From: Lachnospiraceae bacterium UBA2864
GTDB taxonomy: Bacteria > Bacillota > Clostridia > Lachnospirales > Lachnospiraceae
NCBI GenBank assembly: GCA_002350525.1
Contig: DEFA01000018.1
Coordinates: forward strand, 46,850-62,411
Direction of reading: 5' to 3'
Length of the DNA stretch: 15,562 nucleotides
Within the stretch, counting starts at the first letter, position 1; each line of letters opens with the position of its first letter. The notes under the pieces were generated by a model. That model made no database searches, was not told where the DNA came from, and was given only the letters and a program-made list of their open reading frames with translations. Below are positions 1 through 8,093 of the stretch, one piece after another. The position numbers and the translations under genes were made by a program.

Positions 1-657
1 CCTAAGGTATTCCTTATGGACGAGCCTCTTTCAAACCTTGATGCTAAGCTTCGTGTACAGATGCGTGTTGAGATCTCAAAGCTTCATCAGAGACTTCAGA
101 CAACAATCATCTACGTTACACATGACCAGACAGAAGCTATGACACTTGGTACAAGAATCGTAGTTATGAAGGACGGTATCATCCAGCAGGTAGATACACC
201 TCAGAATCTTTACGATCATCCTACAAACCTCTTCGTTGCAGGTTTCATGGGTATGCCACCTATGAACTTCATCGATTGTAAGGTTGTTAAGTCAGGAGCA
301 GATGTTCTCCTTATGTTCGGTTCACATTCTATCAAGGTTCCTGAAGCTAAGGCTAACAAGCTTATCGCAGGCGGATTCATTGATAAGGAAGTTGTACTCG
401 GTATCAGACCTGAGGATATCCATGATGAGCAGCTGTTCATCGAGTCTTCACCTGAGTCAGTTATCGATGCAAGAATCAACATTTACGAAATGCTCGGTGC
501 AGAAGTTTATCTGTACTTCTCAATCGATCAGTTCGATATCACAGCTAGAGTTAATGCACGTACAACTGCTCGTCCTGGCGACACAGTTCAGTTTGCATTT
601 GATCTTAGCAAGATTCATATCTTCGATAAGGAATCAGAAGAGATCATCGTAAGCTAG
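1..657 (+). CDS. Sugar ABC transporter ATP-binding protein (MsmX/UgpC type), 5' truncated by window
   Basis: This is the C-terminal 218 residues of an ABC ATPase that energises a carbohydrate importer at the inner face of the membrane. The frame is open from base 1, so the start, Walker A and signature motif lie outside the window. The visible part opens inside Walker B (VFLMDEPLSNLD), followed by the H-loop (YVTHDQTEAM) and then a long TOBE-type C-terminal region (roughly the last 130 residues) with the GIRPEDI motif typical of MalK/UgpC/MsmX ATPases. Such ATPases often serve several sugar importers, so no substrate can be assigned. Codon use is strongly biased towards a small set (CTT, AAG, ACA), which suggests high expression. 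The gene ends just before a strong terminator, so it is the last gene of its transcript. The family call is firm; the exact symbol (msmX, ugpC or msmK) is not. Confidence 0.93.
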   Translation, partial: PKVFLMDEPLSNLDAKLRVQMRVEISKLHQRLQTTIIYVTHDQTEAMTLGTRIVVMKDGIIQQVDTPQNLYDHPTNLFVAGFMGMPPMNFIDCKVVKSGADVLLMFGSHSIKVPEAKANKLIAGGFIDKEVVLGIRPEDIHDEQLFIESSPESVIDARINIYEMLGAEVYLYFSIDQFDITARVNARTTARPGDTVQFAFDLSKIHIFDKESEEIIVS

Positions 658-682
658 TCTATTAAGATATTATGAAAAATAT

Positions 683-722
683 GGGGAAATGCGCTTAAAG
701 AAGTGCATTTCCCCTTTTTTTT
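683..722 (+). terminator. Rho-independent terminator after the ABC ATPase gene
   Basis: A 14-bp stem (683-696 with 701-714, one G-U pair) encloses an AAAG loop and is followed directly by eight T residues. It sits 25 nt after the ABC ATPase stop codon and separates that transcript from the regulator gene downstream. Confidence 0.95.
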
Positions 723-734
723 ACCTTGGAATTT

Positions 735-743
735 TGGTATAAT
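735..743 (+). promoter_or_regulatory. Extended -10 promoter for the PucR-like regulator
   Basis: TGG-TATAAT forms an extended -10 element with a perfect Pribnow box at 738-743. There is no good -35 hexamer at 17 bp; that position falls in the terminator T-tract. Transcription would start near 750, giving a leader of about 100 nt before the ATG at 852. Confidence 0.6.
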
Positions 744-765
744 TTGTAAGATTAGGTAGCTATTT

Positions 766-808
766 AGGATGCGGCCGATCTGCCGTGAAAAGGCACTTTG
801 AGCATCCT
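766..808 (+). promoter_or_regulatory. Structured 5' leader hairpin upstream of the regulator gene
   Basis: AGGATGC (766-772) pairs perfectly with GCATCCT (802-808), and inside it TGCC (781-784) pairs with GGCA (792-795). This gives a nested stem in the untranslated leader. It is followed by a purine-rich stretch leading to the AGGAGAG ribosome binding site near 839-845. It does not match any riboswitch consensus I can recall, so the role is open. The pairing is visible in the sequence; regulation is inferred. Confidence 0.4.
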
Positions 809-851
809 GATGAGGGTGAGTGGGGATTATAAAAGAACAGGAGAGTGAGAT

Positions 852-1943
852 ATGATTTCAAATCAGATTCTTCAGGAAACACTGGATGGTATCAGATCTA
901 TTACACAGGTTGATCTGATAGTGATGGATGTAGAAGGACGTACACTAGCTAAGACTGTGGACGATGCTGCTATCGAGTATGAAGATGCGGTTATAGCTTT
1001 TGCTGAGTCTGCTGCAGAAAGCCAGTCGCTTCTCGGATATCAGTTTTTCAAGATTATGGATGATAAGCAGCTTGAGTATATCCTTATGGCTAAGGGTGAT
1101 ACGGACAGTACCTATACAGTCGGAAAGCTTGCTACATTCCAAATTCAGAATCTTCTCGTAGCTTATAAGGAAAGGTCGGATAAGGATAACTTTATCAAGA
1201 ACCTCCTTCTTGATAATCTGCTGCTTGTAGATATTTACAACAGAGCTAAGAAACTTCACATCGAGACAGACGTTAAGAGATGTGTATTCATTATTGAGAC
1301 AAAGACCGAGAAGGATACCAATGCGCTTGAGACAGTTCGTAATATCTTCTCTGTTAAGTCAAGAGATTTCATTACGGCAGTTGACGAGAAGAATATTATC
1401 CTTGTAAAGGAAGTTAAGCCTACAGATACTTACGAGGAGCTTTCAAAGACTGCAAATATAATCGTTGATATGCTCAGTACCGAAGCAATGATCTCAGTTC
1501 ATGTCGCATTTGGTACAATCGTTAACGAGATTAAGGAAGTATCACGTTCTTACAAGGAAGCTAAGATGGCTCTCGATGTAGGAAAGATCTTCTACAGTGA
1601 CAAGAATATTATCGCATACAGCAACCTCGGAATAGGTCGTCTTATCTATCAGCTTCCGATTCCTCTCTGCCGTATGTTCATCAAGGAGATCTTTGACGGA
1701 AAGTCACCTGACGATTTCGATGATGAAACACTTACAACTATTCAGAAATTCTTTGAGAACAGCCTGAATGTTTCAGAGACATCAAGACAGCTGTATATCC
1801 ATAGAAATACTCTTGTATACAGACTTGATAAGATTGAGAAGGCAACCGGACTTGACCTCAGAGTATTTGAAGATGCGATCACGTTTAAGATTGCTCTTAT
1901 GGTTGTCAAATATATGAAGTATATGGAGACACATGACTTCTAA
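852..1943 (+). CDS. CdaR/PucR-type transcriptional regulator
   Basis: A 363-aa cytoplasmic DNA-binding protein. The C-terminal part (about residues 305-337, LNVSETSRQLYIHRNT followed by LVYRLDKIEK) is the PucR-type helix-turn-helix: a step such as N-V-S-E-T-S-R, then H-R-N-T-L-x-Y-R-L-x-K-I. The middle (about 130-270) resembles the GGDEF-like sensory region common to CdaR and PucR regulators. The N-terminal 110 residues may form a small ligand-sensing domain and have no clear signature. The start is supported by AGGAGAG eight bases upstream. It has its own promoter and leader and lies 64 nt before ftsE with no terminator between them, so it may be co-transcribed with, or control, the cell-division cluster. 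Characterised PucR-family members regulate purine, sugar-acid or amino-acid genes, but nothing here fixes a ligand. Confidence 0.88.
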   Translation: MISNQILQETLDGIRSITQVDLIVMDVEGRTLAKTVDDAAIEYEDAVIAFAESAAESQSLLGYQFFKIMDDKQLEYILMAKGDTDSTYTVGKLATFQIQNLLVAYKERSDKDNFIKNLLLDNLLLVDIYNRAKKLHIETDVKRCVFIIETKTEKDTNALETVRNIFSVKSRDFITAVDEKNIILVKEVKPTDTYEELSKTANIIVDMLSTEAMISVHVAFGTIVNEIKEVSRSYKEAKMALDVGKIFYSDKNIIAYSNLGIGRLIYQLPIPLCRMFIKEIFDGKSPDDFDDETLTTIQKFFENSLNVSETSRQLYIHRNTLVYRLDKIEKATGLDLRVFEDAITFKIALMVVKYMKYMETHDF

Positions 1944-2007
1944 AACGAATCGTAATTATTCGGATTAGCTTCCGGGTAAAAAAATATAAGAAGGGTTTGA
2001 ACCGATA

Positions 2008-2694
2008 ATGATTAAACTTGAAAATGTAACTATGAAATATCCTACCGGAACGGTTGCACTTAAGGACATCAATCTAACGATCAATGACGGCGAATTTGTC
2101 TTCATAGTCGGTAGTTCGGGTTCGGGTAAGACAACACTTATAGAGCTTCTTCTCAGAGAGCTTGTTCCGACAAAAGGACGTATCGAGGTGGCGGGCTTTG
2201 ATTATACAAAGCTTAAGAGAAGACAGATTCCGAAGGCAAGAAGAAAACTCGGAGTTGTTTTCCAAAATTTCCGTCTGCTCAAAGACAGAACCGTTTATGA
2301 AAATGTAGCCTTTGCGCAGAGAGTTATCGAGACACCGTCACGATACATCAGACGTCAGGTTCCGGCTATGCTTGCACTTGTTGGCCTTGCCGATAAGTAT
2401 AAGTCATTTCCGAGACAGCTTTCGGGTGGTGAGCAGCAGAGAGTTGCTCTTGCAAGAGCGCTTGTCAACAAGCCTGAGATAATTCTGGCGGATGAGCCTA
2501 CAGGAAACCTGGATCCTAAGAATTCATGGGAAATCATGAATCTTCTTGATGAGATTAATTCAAAGGGGACGACAGTAGTTGTTGTTACTCATAACAAAGA
2601 AATCGTAAATGTTATGAAAAAACGAGTTGTCACCATCAAGAAGGGTGTAATAGTAAGCGATGTAGAGAAGGGTGGTTATATAGATGAGGATTAG
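2008..2694 (+). CDS. ftsE: Cell division ATP-binding protein FtsE
   Basis: A 228-aa ABC ATPase that pairs with FtsX and couples ATP hydrolysis at the division site to activation of peptidoglycan hydrolases outside the membrane. Walker A GSSGSGKT is at residues 35-42, the Q-loop (VFQNFRLL) is near 84-91, the signature LSGGEQQR is at 138-145, Walker B (IILADEPTGNLD) is at 158-169 and the H-loop His is at 195 (VTHN). Length and motifs match FtsE well. The ribosome binding site is weak (AGAAGGG, about 13 nt upstream). The stop overlaps the start of ftsX by 11 nt, indicating translational coupling. The flanking genes (ftsX, M23 protein, S41 protease) support the assignment over a generic LolD/MacB-type ATPase. 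Confidence 0.95.
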   Translation: MIKLENVTMKYPTGTVALKDINLTINDGEFVFIVGSSGSGKTTLIELLLRELVPTKGRIEVAGFDYTKLKRRQIPKARRKLGVVFQNFRLLKDRTVYENVAFAQRVIETPSRYIRRQVPAMLALVGLADKYKSFPRQLSGGEQQRVALARALVNKPEIILADEPTGNLDPKNSWEIMNLLDEINSKGTTVVVVTHNKEIVNVMKKRVVTIKKGVIVSDVEKGGYIDED

Positions 2695-3592
2695 TTCAGC
2701 GTGGTACAGCTTTAGACAAGGTTTGAAAAATATCCGAAGAAATATCCTGTTCTCTCTTGCTTCGATTGGTACTATTATCGCATGTCTTTTCATTTTCGGA
2801 CTCTTTTATATGGTTCTGGTTAACTTTAGAGCGGCGATAAAGAAGATTGAGAGTAACATTTCCATAACGGTATTCTTCGACGAAGGTATATCGGATCAGA
2901 ATATTGACCTTATAGGTGAACAGATTAGAACGAGGCCGGAAGTCAATACCATTGACTTTATCAGTGCAACCGATGCATGGATGGGTTATTCGGAGAGAAT
3001 TTATAATGATCCCGAAGCTGCCAGAGCATCTTTCGGTAAAGACAATCCGCTGGAAAACAGTGCTTCTTATTCCATTACCCTTAAGGATGTCAGCAAACAG
3101 GCAGATTTTGTTCAGTTCCTCAACGGAATTGACGGCGTAAGAGATGTTAAGAGTTCCGGATATACATCAGATGCAATATCGGCGATAAACGTATTTGTCG
3201 GATATGCATCTCTCGGTATCATAGTAATTCTTCTTCTTGTATCGGTATTCCTTATTAACAATACTATTACAATCGGTATCACGGTACGAAGAGAAGAGAT
3301 AAAGATCATGAAACTTATCGGTGCTACGAATGCATTCGTAAGATCACCTTTCATCGTTGAAGGTGTCATCATCGGTCTTGTCGGATCATGCATTCCGGTA
3401 GTTCTTTTATACTATCTTTATGATGCAGTTCTCGGTTATATAGCCGGTAGATTTACTATTCTGAAGAGCCTCTTTGAGTTCATTCCGCTCAATACGCTCT
3501 TTAAGACTCTTGCACCTGCAATTCTTATCATAGGTGTGGGAATCGGTTTCTTTGGAAGTCTTCTTACTACGAGAAAACATCTGAAGGTTTAA
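2684..3592 (+). CDS. ftsX: Cell division protein FtsX (ABC transporter permease-like)
   Basis: A 302-aa integral membrane partner of FtsE. Topology read from hydrophobic stretches: TM1 about 22-46, an extracellular domain about 47-165, TM2 about 171-195, TM3 about 222-250 and TM4 about 275-295. This matches the four-helix FtsX fold, with the large first extracellular loop that binds the coiled-coil hydrolase activator. The motif ITVRREEIKIMKLIGAT (about 197-213) is the conserved cytoplasmic FtsX segment between TM2 and TM3. Translation starts inside the end of ftsE. The next gene encodes a secreted coiled-coil M23 protein, the expected partner. Confidence 0.95.
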   Translation: MRISSAWYSFRQGLKNIRRNILFSLASIGTIIACLFIFGLFYMVLVNFRAAIKKIESNISITVFFDEGISDQNIDLIGEQIRTRPEVNTIDFISATDAWMGYSERIYNDPEAARASFGKDNPLENSASYSITLKDVSKQADFVQFLNGIDGVRDVKSSGYTSDAISAINVFVGYASLGIIVILLLVSVFLINNTITIGITVRREEIKIMKLIGATNAFVRSPFIVEGVIIGLVGSCIPVVLLYYLYDAVLGYIAGRFTILKSLFEFIPLNTLFKTLAPAILIIGVGIGFFGSLLTTRKHLKV

Positions 3593-3647
3593 TAAATATT
3601 TGGATAAAATTTGGATGAAAGTATTTTTATAAACGGAGGACATTGTA

Positions 3648-5144
3648 TTGAAGCAAAAAATGCTTACAATTGCAATATTCCTGGCATTCTTTCTTTTCAC
3701 AGGAAGTGTGGTATATGCCGCAGATTATGGACTGCAGACCACATTGAGAGATGAAGAAGGTGCGACTGAGACAGAGCAGCCCACTGAGGCTGCTCCTGCT
3801 GATTCAGGAGATAATACGGAGACACCTGCACCTGATCCGGGTACAGAAGAGGAGCCTATAGTAATAAATCCTATTGTGCCTATAGAACCTACAACGGAGA
3901 CTCCACAGCCCTCGACGGAACAGCAGCCTTCAGGCGGAGGTGGTTCGGGTTCAGGCGGCTCAGGTAAATCCGGTGGGGGAAGTAAGTCAAGCAATACGGC
4001 AACCAATACGGATGCTTTAAAGGTTGAGCTTACGACTGTGACTAACGGAAACGGAATGGTTGTTTTCGATACCAGTGCAATTCTTGAACTGAAACGTCAG
4101 ATGGAAATGGCAAAGCAGGACAAGATAGAAGTTCAGCAGCTCATAAATGAACTTATGCAGAGTCAGAATGATTTTATCTCGGTTCTGCGTGAGTTTGATG
4201 AAAAGATTATAGAATATCAGGAAAGAATAGATGAATTGACTGAGAGACAGGAGATTGCCTCCAACACTATAATCGATTTAAGTCAGCAGCTGGAACAGGC
4301 AAAGGCCGAAGAAGAGGAGCAGTATGAACTGCTCAAGTCACATATTCGTATTGATTATGAAAATAACAGATATACATATTTGGATGCGCTTTTTAATGCA
4401 ATCAGTTTTTCAACGGTTGTAAGTGATGTTGAATATATCAGAGCAATCGAAGCTTACGATCAGAAGCTTCTGGATGATCTGACAGAGAAAAGAAGATCGA
4501 TTGCCAACAAGAGCATGCTGCTTGAAACACTCAATGAGGATATGGAGTATCTGAAGGAAACCTATTCCGAGCAGCAGGATGCCATAGAATTACTATCTGA
4601 GGCAAAAGAAAAGCAGATTCAGAGCTATCAGAAAAAGATAGACGAGGCAGAGGAAGCAATCGCAACTATCGAAGAACTTGAAAAACAGCAGGATGCAAAG
4701 CTTCTTCAGCTTGAGATGGAATATAGACAGAAACTGGCACTATCCACGGCACCGAGAGTGGTTTACACCGGTGGAAGCCTTGCCTGGCCGATGCCTTCAA
4801 GTACACAAGTTACTTCAGGTTTTGGACCAAGATGGGGATCGGTACACAGAGGTACTGATATAGCATGTCCTGTGGGATCGCCGGTTGTGGCTGTTGCTCC
4901 CGGTACTGTAATATATACAGGTTATATGGGTACCGGTGGTATGGCGGTTCTGATAGATCACGGTAATGGTCTTACAACAAATTATTACCATCTTTCTGCA
5001 TATAATTGCCAGCCGGGAGATGTTGTAACAACCGGACAGGTAATTGCATTTTCAGGAAACACAGGTAATTCTACAGGACCTCACCTTCATCTTGGTGTAA
5101 GAGTTAACGGTGAGTATGTAGATCCTATGTCTTTCTATCGGTAG
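3648..5144 (+). CDS. Secreted coiled-coil M23 peptidase / murein hydrolase activator (PcsB/EnvC-like)
   Basis: A 498-aa exported protein. Residues 1-25 form a signal peptide (hydrophobic core, cleavage near VYAAD). Residues 36-95 are rich in Glu, Thr and Pro, and 96-113 are a Gly/Ser linker. Residues about 140-365 are long coiled coils interrupted near 232-265 by a conserved non-coil segment. Residues 375-498 are a LytM/M23 zinc peptidase domain with H400 and D404 (HRGTD), H448 (YYHLS) and H479/H481 (PHLHLG). All expected zinc and catalytic positions are present, so it may be an active endopeptidase, unlike degenerate EnvC. A TTG start is chosen because CGGAGGA lies 7 nt upstream; the next ATG is too far from it. 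Directly after ftsX, it is the probable extracellular partner of FtsEX. The low-complexity N-terminal spacer is not typical of PcsB or EnvC and may span part of the wall. Confidence 0.9.
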   Translation: MKQKMLTIAIFLAFFLFTGSVVYAADYGLQTTLRDEEGATETEQPTEAAPADSGDNTETPAPDPGTEEEPIVINPIVPIEPTTETPQPSTEQQPSGGGGSGSGGSGKSGGGSKSSNTATNTDALKVELTTVTNGNGMVVFDTSAILELKRQMEMAKQDKIEVQQLINELMQSQNDFISVLREFDEKIIEYQERIDELTERQEIASNTIIDLSQQLEQAKAEEEEQYELLKSHIRIDYENNRYTYLDALFNAISFSTVVSDVEYIRAIEAYDQKLLDDLTEKRRSIANKSMLLETLNEDMEYLKETYSEQQDAIELLSEAKEKQIQSYQKKIDEAEEAIATIEELEKQQDAKLLQLEMEYRQKLALSTAPRVVYTGGSLAWPMPSSTQVTSGFGPRWGSVHRGTDIACPVGSPVVAVAPGTVIYTGYMGTGGMAVLIDHGNGLTTNYYHLSAYNCQPGDVVTTGQVIAFSGNTGNSTGPHLHLGVRVNGEYVDPMSFYR

Positions 5145-5171
5145 GGATAAATATTTAGGAGATGAAAATAA

Positions 5172-6434
5172 ATGAGGTTATTGGTTAAAAAGGCAGTTAG
5201 TGCCGCACTTGTTGTGGGTATGACTGTCGGACTGGCCGGATGCGGATCCGGTACACCAACTTCAGGGGAGGCTGCAAGTACCGAAGCAGCTGCGACAGAA
5301 AATTCCGCTTCCGGAGAATTTGATGAGAATTCAAAGGATACACAGAAAAAGGTAAAGCAGATTGAATCACTGATCGATAAGTATTTTTATTTCGAGCAGG
5401 ATTCGGAGAAGAGAGAAGAAAGCTACTATGACGGAATCATGGCAGGACTTGACGATCCGTATTCCGTGTATTATACACCGGAAGAATATGAGAGACTCAT
5501 GGAAGATGACGGCGGAGAGTATGTAGGTATCGGAGCAACCGTATCCAAGGATGTTGATAAGGGAACAGTCTATGTAGTAAAGCCGCTTAGGGGAAGTCCT
5601 GCAGAAGCAGCAGGCCTTACAACGGGCGATGTATTTATACAGATAGATGATATAGAAGTTACATCAGATATGGAACTGGATGAGGTTGTTAATTACATTC
5701 GCGGCAAAGAAGGTACAACAGCTCATCTTAAGATGTATCGAGAAGGGGAACCGGATTTCCTTGAGATAGATATAAATCGACAGAAGATTCAGAATATAAC
5801 CGTTGATTACGAGATGTTGGATAACAAGATCGGTTATATTTCGGTTGATCAGTTTATAGAGAATACACCTGAGCAGTTCAAGGAAGGAATGGACTATGTT
5901 GTCAGCCAGGGTGCTGAAGGTATCGTAATCGATATGAGAAACAACCCGGGAGGTCTTCTTACTGCAGTTAATGAGATGACGGATTACATCATCGCGGATG
6001 ATGCTCAGGCACCCGGAGCTTCAAAACCGGGTATTCAGCTTGAAACAAAGGATAAAGACGGAAAAGTTATTGAGTCCTATACTTGTTCGGACGGACATTC
6101 AATAGACATTCCAATGGTTGTGCTTGTAAACGGAAACAGTGCAAGTGCTGCCGAAATCTTTACCGGAGATATGAAGGATTATGGAATCGCTACGATCATA
6201 GGAACGACTACATACGGTAAGGGAATCGTTCAGTCGGTTATTCCGCTTTCTGACGGATCGGCTATAAAGATAACTATTGCCAAATATTTCACCCCTTCGG
6301 GAAATGATATTCATAAACTTGGTATTGAACCTGATATTGAAATTGATGTTTCCGATGAGCAGAAGAGGATGGCAAATATTCCTCATGATGAGGATCCTCA
6401 GCTTAAGAAGGCACTTGAAGTTTTAACTAAGTAA
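5172..6434 (+). CDS. S41-family C-terminal processing protease, lipoprotein (CtpA/CtpB-like)
   Basis: A 420-aa extracytoplasmic serine protease. The N-terminus is a lipoprotein signal with lipobox LAGC (lipidated Cys24) followed by a Ser/Thr/Ala/Glu-rich tether to about residue 55. A PDZ domain spans about 107-196 (GEYVGIGATV to GSPAEAAGL and beyond). The S41 core shows the catalytic pair Ser325 (NGNSASAAEI) and Lys350 (TTYGKGIVQ), 25 residues apart as in CtpB and Prc, with Gln354 four residues on. These proteases trim C-termini of exported proteins and often control cell-wall hydrolases or sporulation signalling. Here the gene lies 27 nt after the M23 gene behind an AGGAGATG ribosome binding site, so they are probably co-transcribed, and the M23 protein or FtsX-linked factors are natural substrate candidates (inference). 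Confidence 0.94.
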   Translation: MRLLVKKAVSAALVVGMTVGLAGCGSGTPTSGEAASTEAAATENSASGEFDENSKDTQKKVKQIESLIDKYFYFEQDSEKREESYYDGIMAGLDDPYSVYYTPEEYERLMEDDGGEYVGIGATVSKDVDKGTVYVVKPLRGSPAEAAGLTTGDVFIQIDDIEVTSDMELDEVVNYIRGKEGTTAHLKMYREGEPDFLEIDINRQKIQNITVDYEMLDNKIGYISVDQFIENTPEQFKEGMDYVVSQGAEGIVIDMRNNPGGLLTAVNEMTDYIIADDAQAPGASKPGIQLETKDKDGKVIESYTCSDGHSIDIPMVVLVNGNSASAAEIFTGDMKDYGIATIIGTTTYGKGIVQSVIPLSDGSAIKITIAKYFTPSGNDIHKLGIEPDIEIDVSDEQKRMANIPHDEDPQLKKALEVLTK

Positions 6435-6469
6435 TGATAGAATCATTACCTGTTCCCTGTAACAGGGAA
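6431..6469 (+). other. Two tandem perfect hairpins between ctpA-like gene and guaA
   Basis: GTAATGAT-AGA-ATCATTAC (6431-6449) is an 8-bp stem that includes the protease stop codon. TTCCCTG-TAA-CAGGGAA (6453-6469) is a 7-bp stem three bases later. Neither has a following T-tract, so they are not classic terminators. They may be RNA processing or stability elements or protein-binding palindromes separating guaA from the wall cluster. Confidence 0.45.
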
Positions 6470-6512
6470 AGCGGATTGCAGTATGAATCCGGGAGTTTTG
6501 GAGGAAACATTA

Positions 6513-8093
6513 ATGGATAAGGAATTGGTAATAGTTCTTGATTTTGGCGGACAGTATAATCAGCTGATAGCAAGAAGAGTGCGTGAATGTAATGTTTACG
6601 CTGAGGTTCATCCATATACAATGAGCCTTGATAAGATAAGGGAAATGAATCCTAAGGGAATCATTTTCACCGGTGGACCGAACAGCGTATATCTTGAGGA
6701 TTCGCCTTCATACAGTAAGGAAATCTTCGAACTCGGGATACCTATTCTGGGTATCTGCTATGGTTCACAGCTCATGGCACATCTGCTCGGAGGCCGCGTG
6801 GCTACAGCACCGGTAAGCGAGTACGGAAGAACAGAAACCTATATAGACGCTGCATCCGAGGCATCCGATGAAAGAGGCGGATCGCTTCTTTTCAAGGGTA
6901 TTAAGAAGAAGATTACTACATGGATGAGCCACACGGACTATATAGCCGAAGTTCCGGAAGGTTTTAAGATTTCCGCACATACAAAGGATTGTCCTGCGGC
7001 TGCTATGGAATGTCCTGAGAAGGGATTCTATGCAACACAGTTCCATCCTGAGGTCATGCATACCGAGCAGGGTAAGGAACTTATCCATAATTTTATCTAT
7101 AATGTCTGCAAATGTAAGGGCGACTGGAAGATGGATTCCTTTGTAGAGTCCACCATAGCGGCCCTTCGTGAGAAAATAGGTTCGGGCCGCGTGCTCTGTG
7201 CTCTTTCGGGAGGAGTTGATTCATCTGTTGCTGCGGTTCTTCTCGCAAAGGCAGTCGGAAAACAGCTTACATGTGTATTTGTCGATCACGGTCTTCTCAG
7301 AAAGAATGAGGGCGACGAGGTCGAGGCTATATTCGGACCTAACGGAAATTATGAGTTGAATTTTATCAGAGTAAATGCACAGGAACGTTTCTACAACAAG
7401 CTCGCCGGCGTTACAGAGCCTGAAGAAAAGAGAAAGATTATCGGAGAAGAGTTCATCCGTGTATTTGAGGAAGAGGCAAAGAAGATCGGTGCCGTTGACT
7501 TCCTGGCACAGGGAACTATCTATCCGGATGTTATAGAATCGGGACTCGGAAAGTCAGCTACGATCAAGTCTCATCACAACGTAGGCGGACTTCCTGACTA
7601 TGTTGATTTTAAGGAAATTGTTGAGCCGCTCAGAATGCTCTTCAAGGATGAGGTCCGTCGTGCCGGACTTGAACTCGGAATCCCTGAGTATCTGGTATTC
7701 CGTCAGCCGTTCCCGGGACCGGGACTCGGTGTAAGAATCATCGATGAGATTACAGAAGAGAAGGTACATATCGTTCAGGACGCTGATGCTATCTTCCGTG
7801 AGGAAATGGATAAAGCTCTTGCTTCGGGACGTATCAAGCATCTTCCGAACCAGTACTTCGCAGCACTTTCAAACATGCGTTCGGTTGGAGTAATGGGCGA
7901 CTTCAGAACCTTCGATTATGCGGTAGTGCTCCGTGCAGTAAACACAAGCGACTTCATGACAGCAGACTGTACAGACATCCCATTCGAAATACTTCAGAAG
8001 GTGATGAACAGAATCATCAACGAGGTTAAGGGAGTAAACAGAGTAATGTACGATCTTACTTCCAAGCCGCCTGGAACAATAGAGCTGGAATAA
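6513..8093 (+). CDS. guaA: GMP synthase (glutamine-hydrolysing)
   Basis: A 526-aa cytosolic enzyme that converts XMP to GMP using ATP and glutamine, the last step of guanine nucleotide synthesis. The N-terminal class I glutamine amidotransferase domain has the nucleophile Cys82 (GICYGSQ) and partners His178 and Glu180 (QFHPE). The ATP-pyrophosphatase domain begins near 205 with the P-loop SGGVDSS (232-238). The C-terminal dimerisation and XMP-binding domain ends in the conserved YDLTSKPPGTIELE. The start at 6513 is chosen over an in-frame ATG at 6483 because GGAGGA lies 7 nt upstream and the MDKELVIVLDFGGQ start fits the family. The 3' end appears intact although an accessory element begins directly downstream; the guaA 3' end is a known integration hotspot. 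Confidence 0.97.
   Translation: MDKELVIVLDFGGQYNQLIARRVRECNVYAEVHPYTMSLDKIREMNPKGIIFTGGPNSVYLEDSPSYSKEIFELGIPILGICYGSQLMAHLLGGRVATAPVSEYGRTETYIDAASEASDERGGSLLFKGIKKKITTWMSHTDYIAEVPEGFKISAHTKDCPAAAMECPEKGFYATQFHPEVMHTEQGKELIHNFIYNVCKCKGDWKMDSFVESTIAALREKIGSGRVLCALSGGVDSSVAAVLLAKAVGKQLTCVFVDHGLLRKNEGDEVEAIFGPNGNYELNFIRVNAQERFYNKLAGVTEPEEKRKIIGEEFIRVFEEEAKKIGAVDFLAQGTIYPDVIESGLGKSATIKSHHNVGGLPDYVDFKEIVEPLRMLFKDEVRRAGLELGIPEYLVFRQPFPGPGLGVRIIDEITEEKVHIVQDADAIFREEMDKALASGRIKHLPNQYFAALSNMRSVGVMGDFRTFDYAVVLRAVNTSDFMTADCTDIPFEILQKVMNRIINEVKGVNRVMYDLTSKPPGTIELE

Noticed and set aside
3725..4006. A 93-aa minus-strand frame rich in Pro, Ser and Val
   Set aside because: It is the antisense shadow of the low-complexity spacer of the M23 gene.
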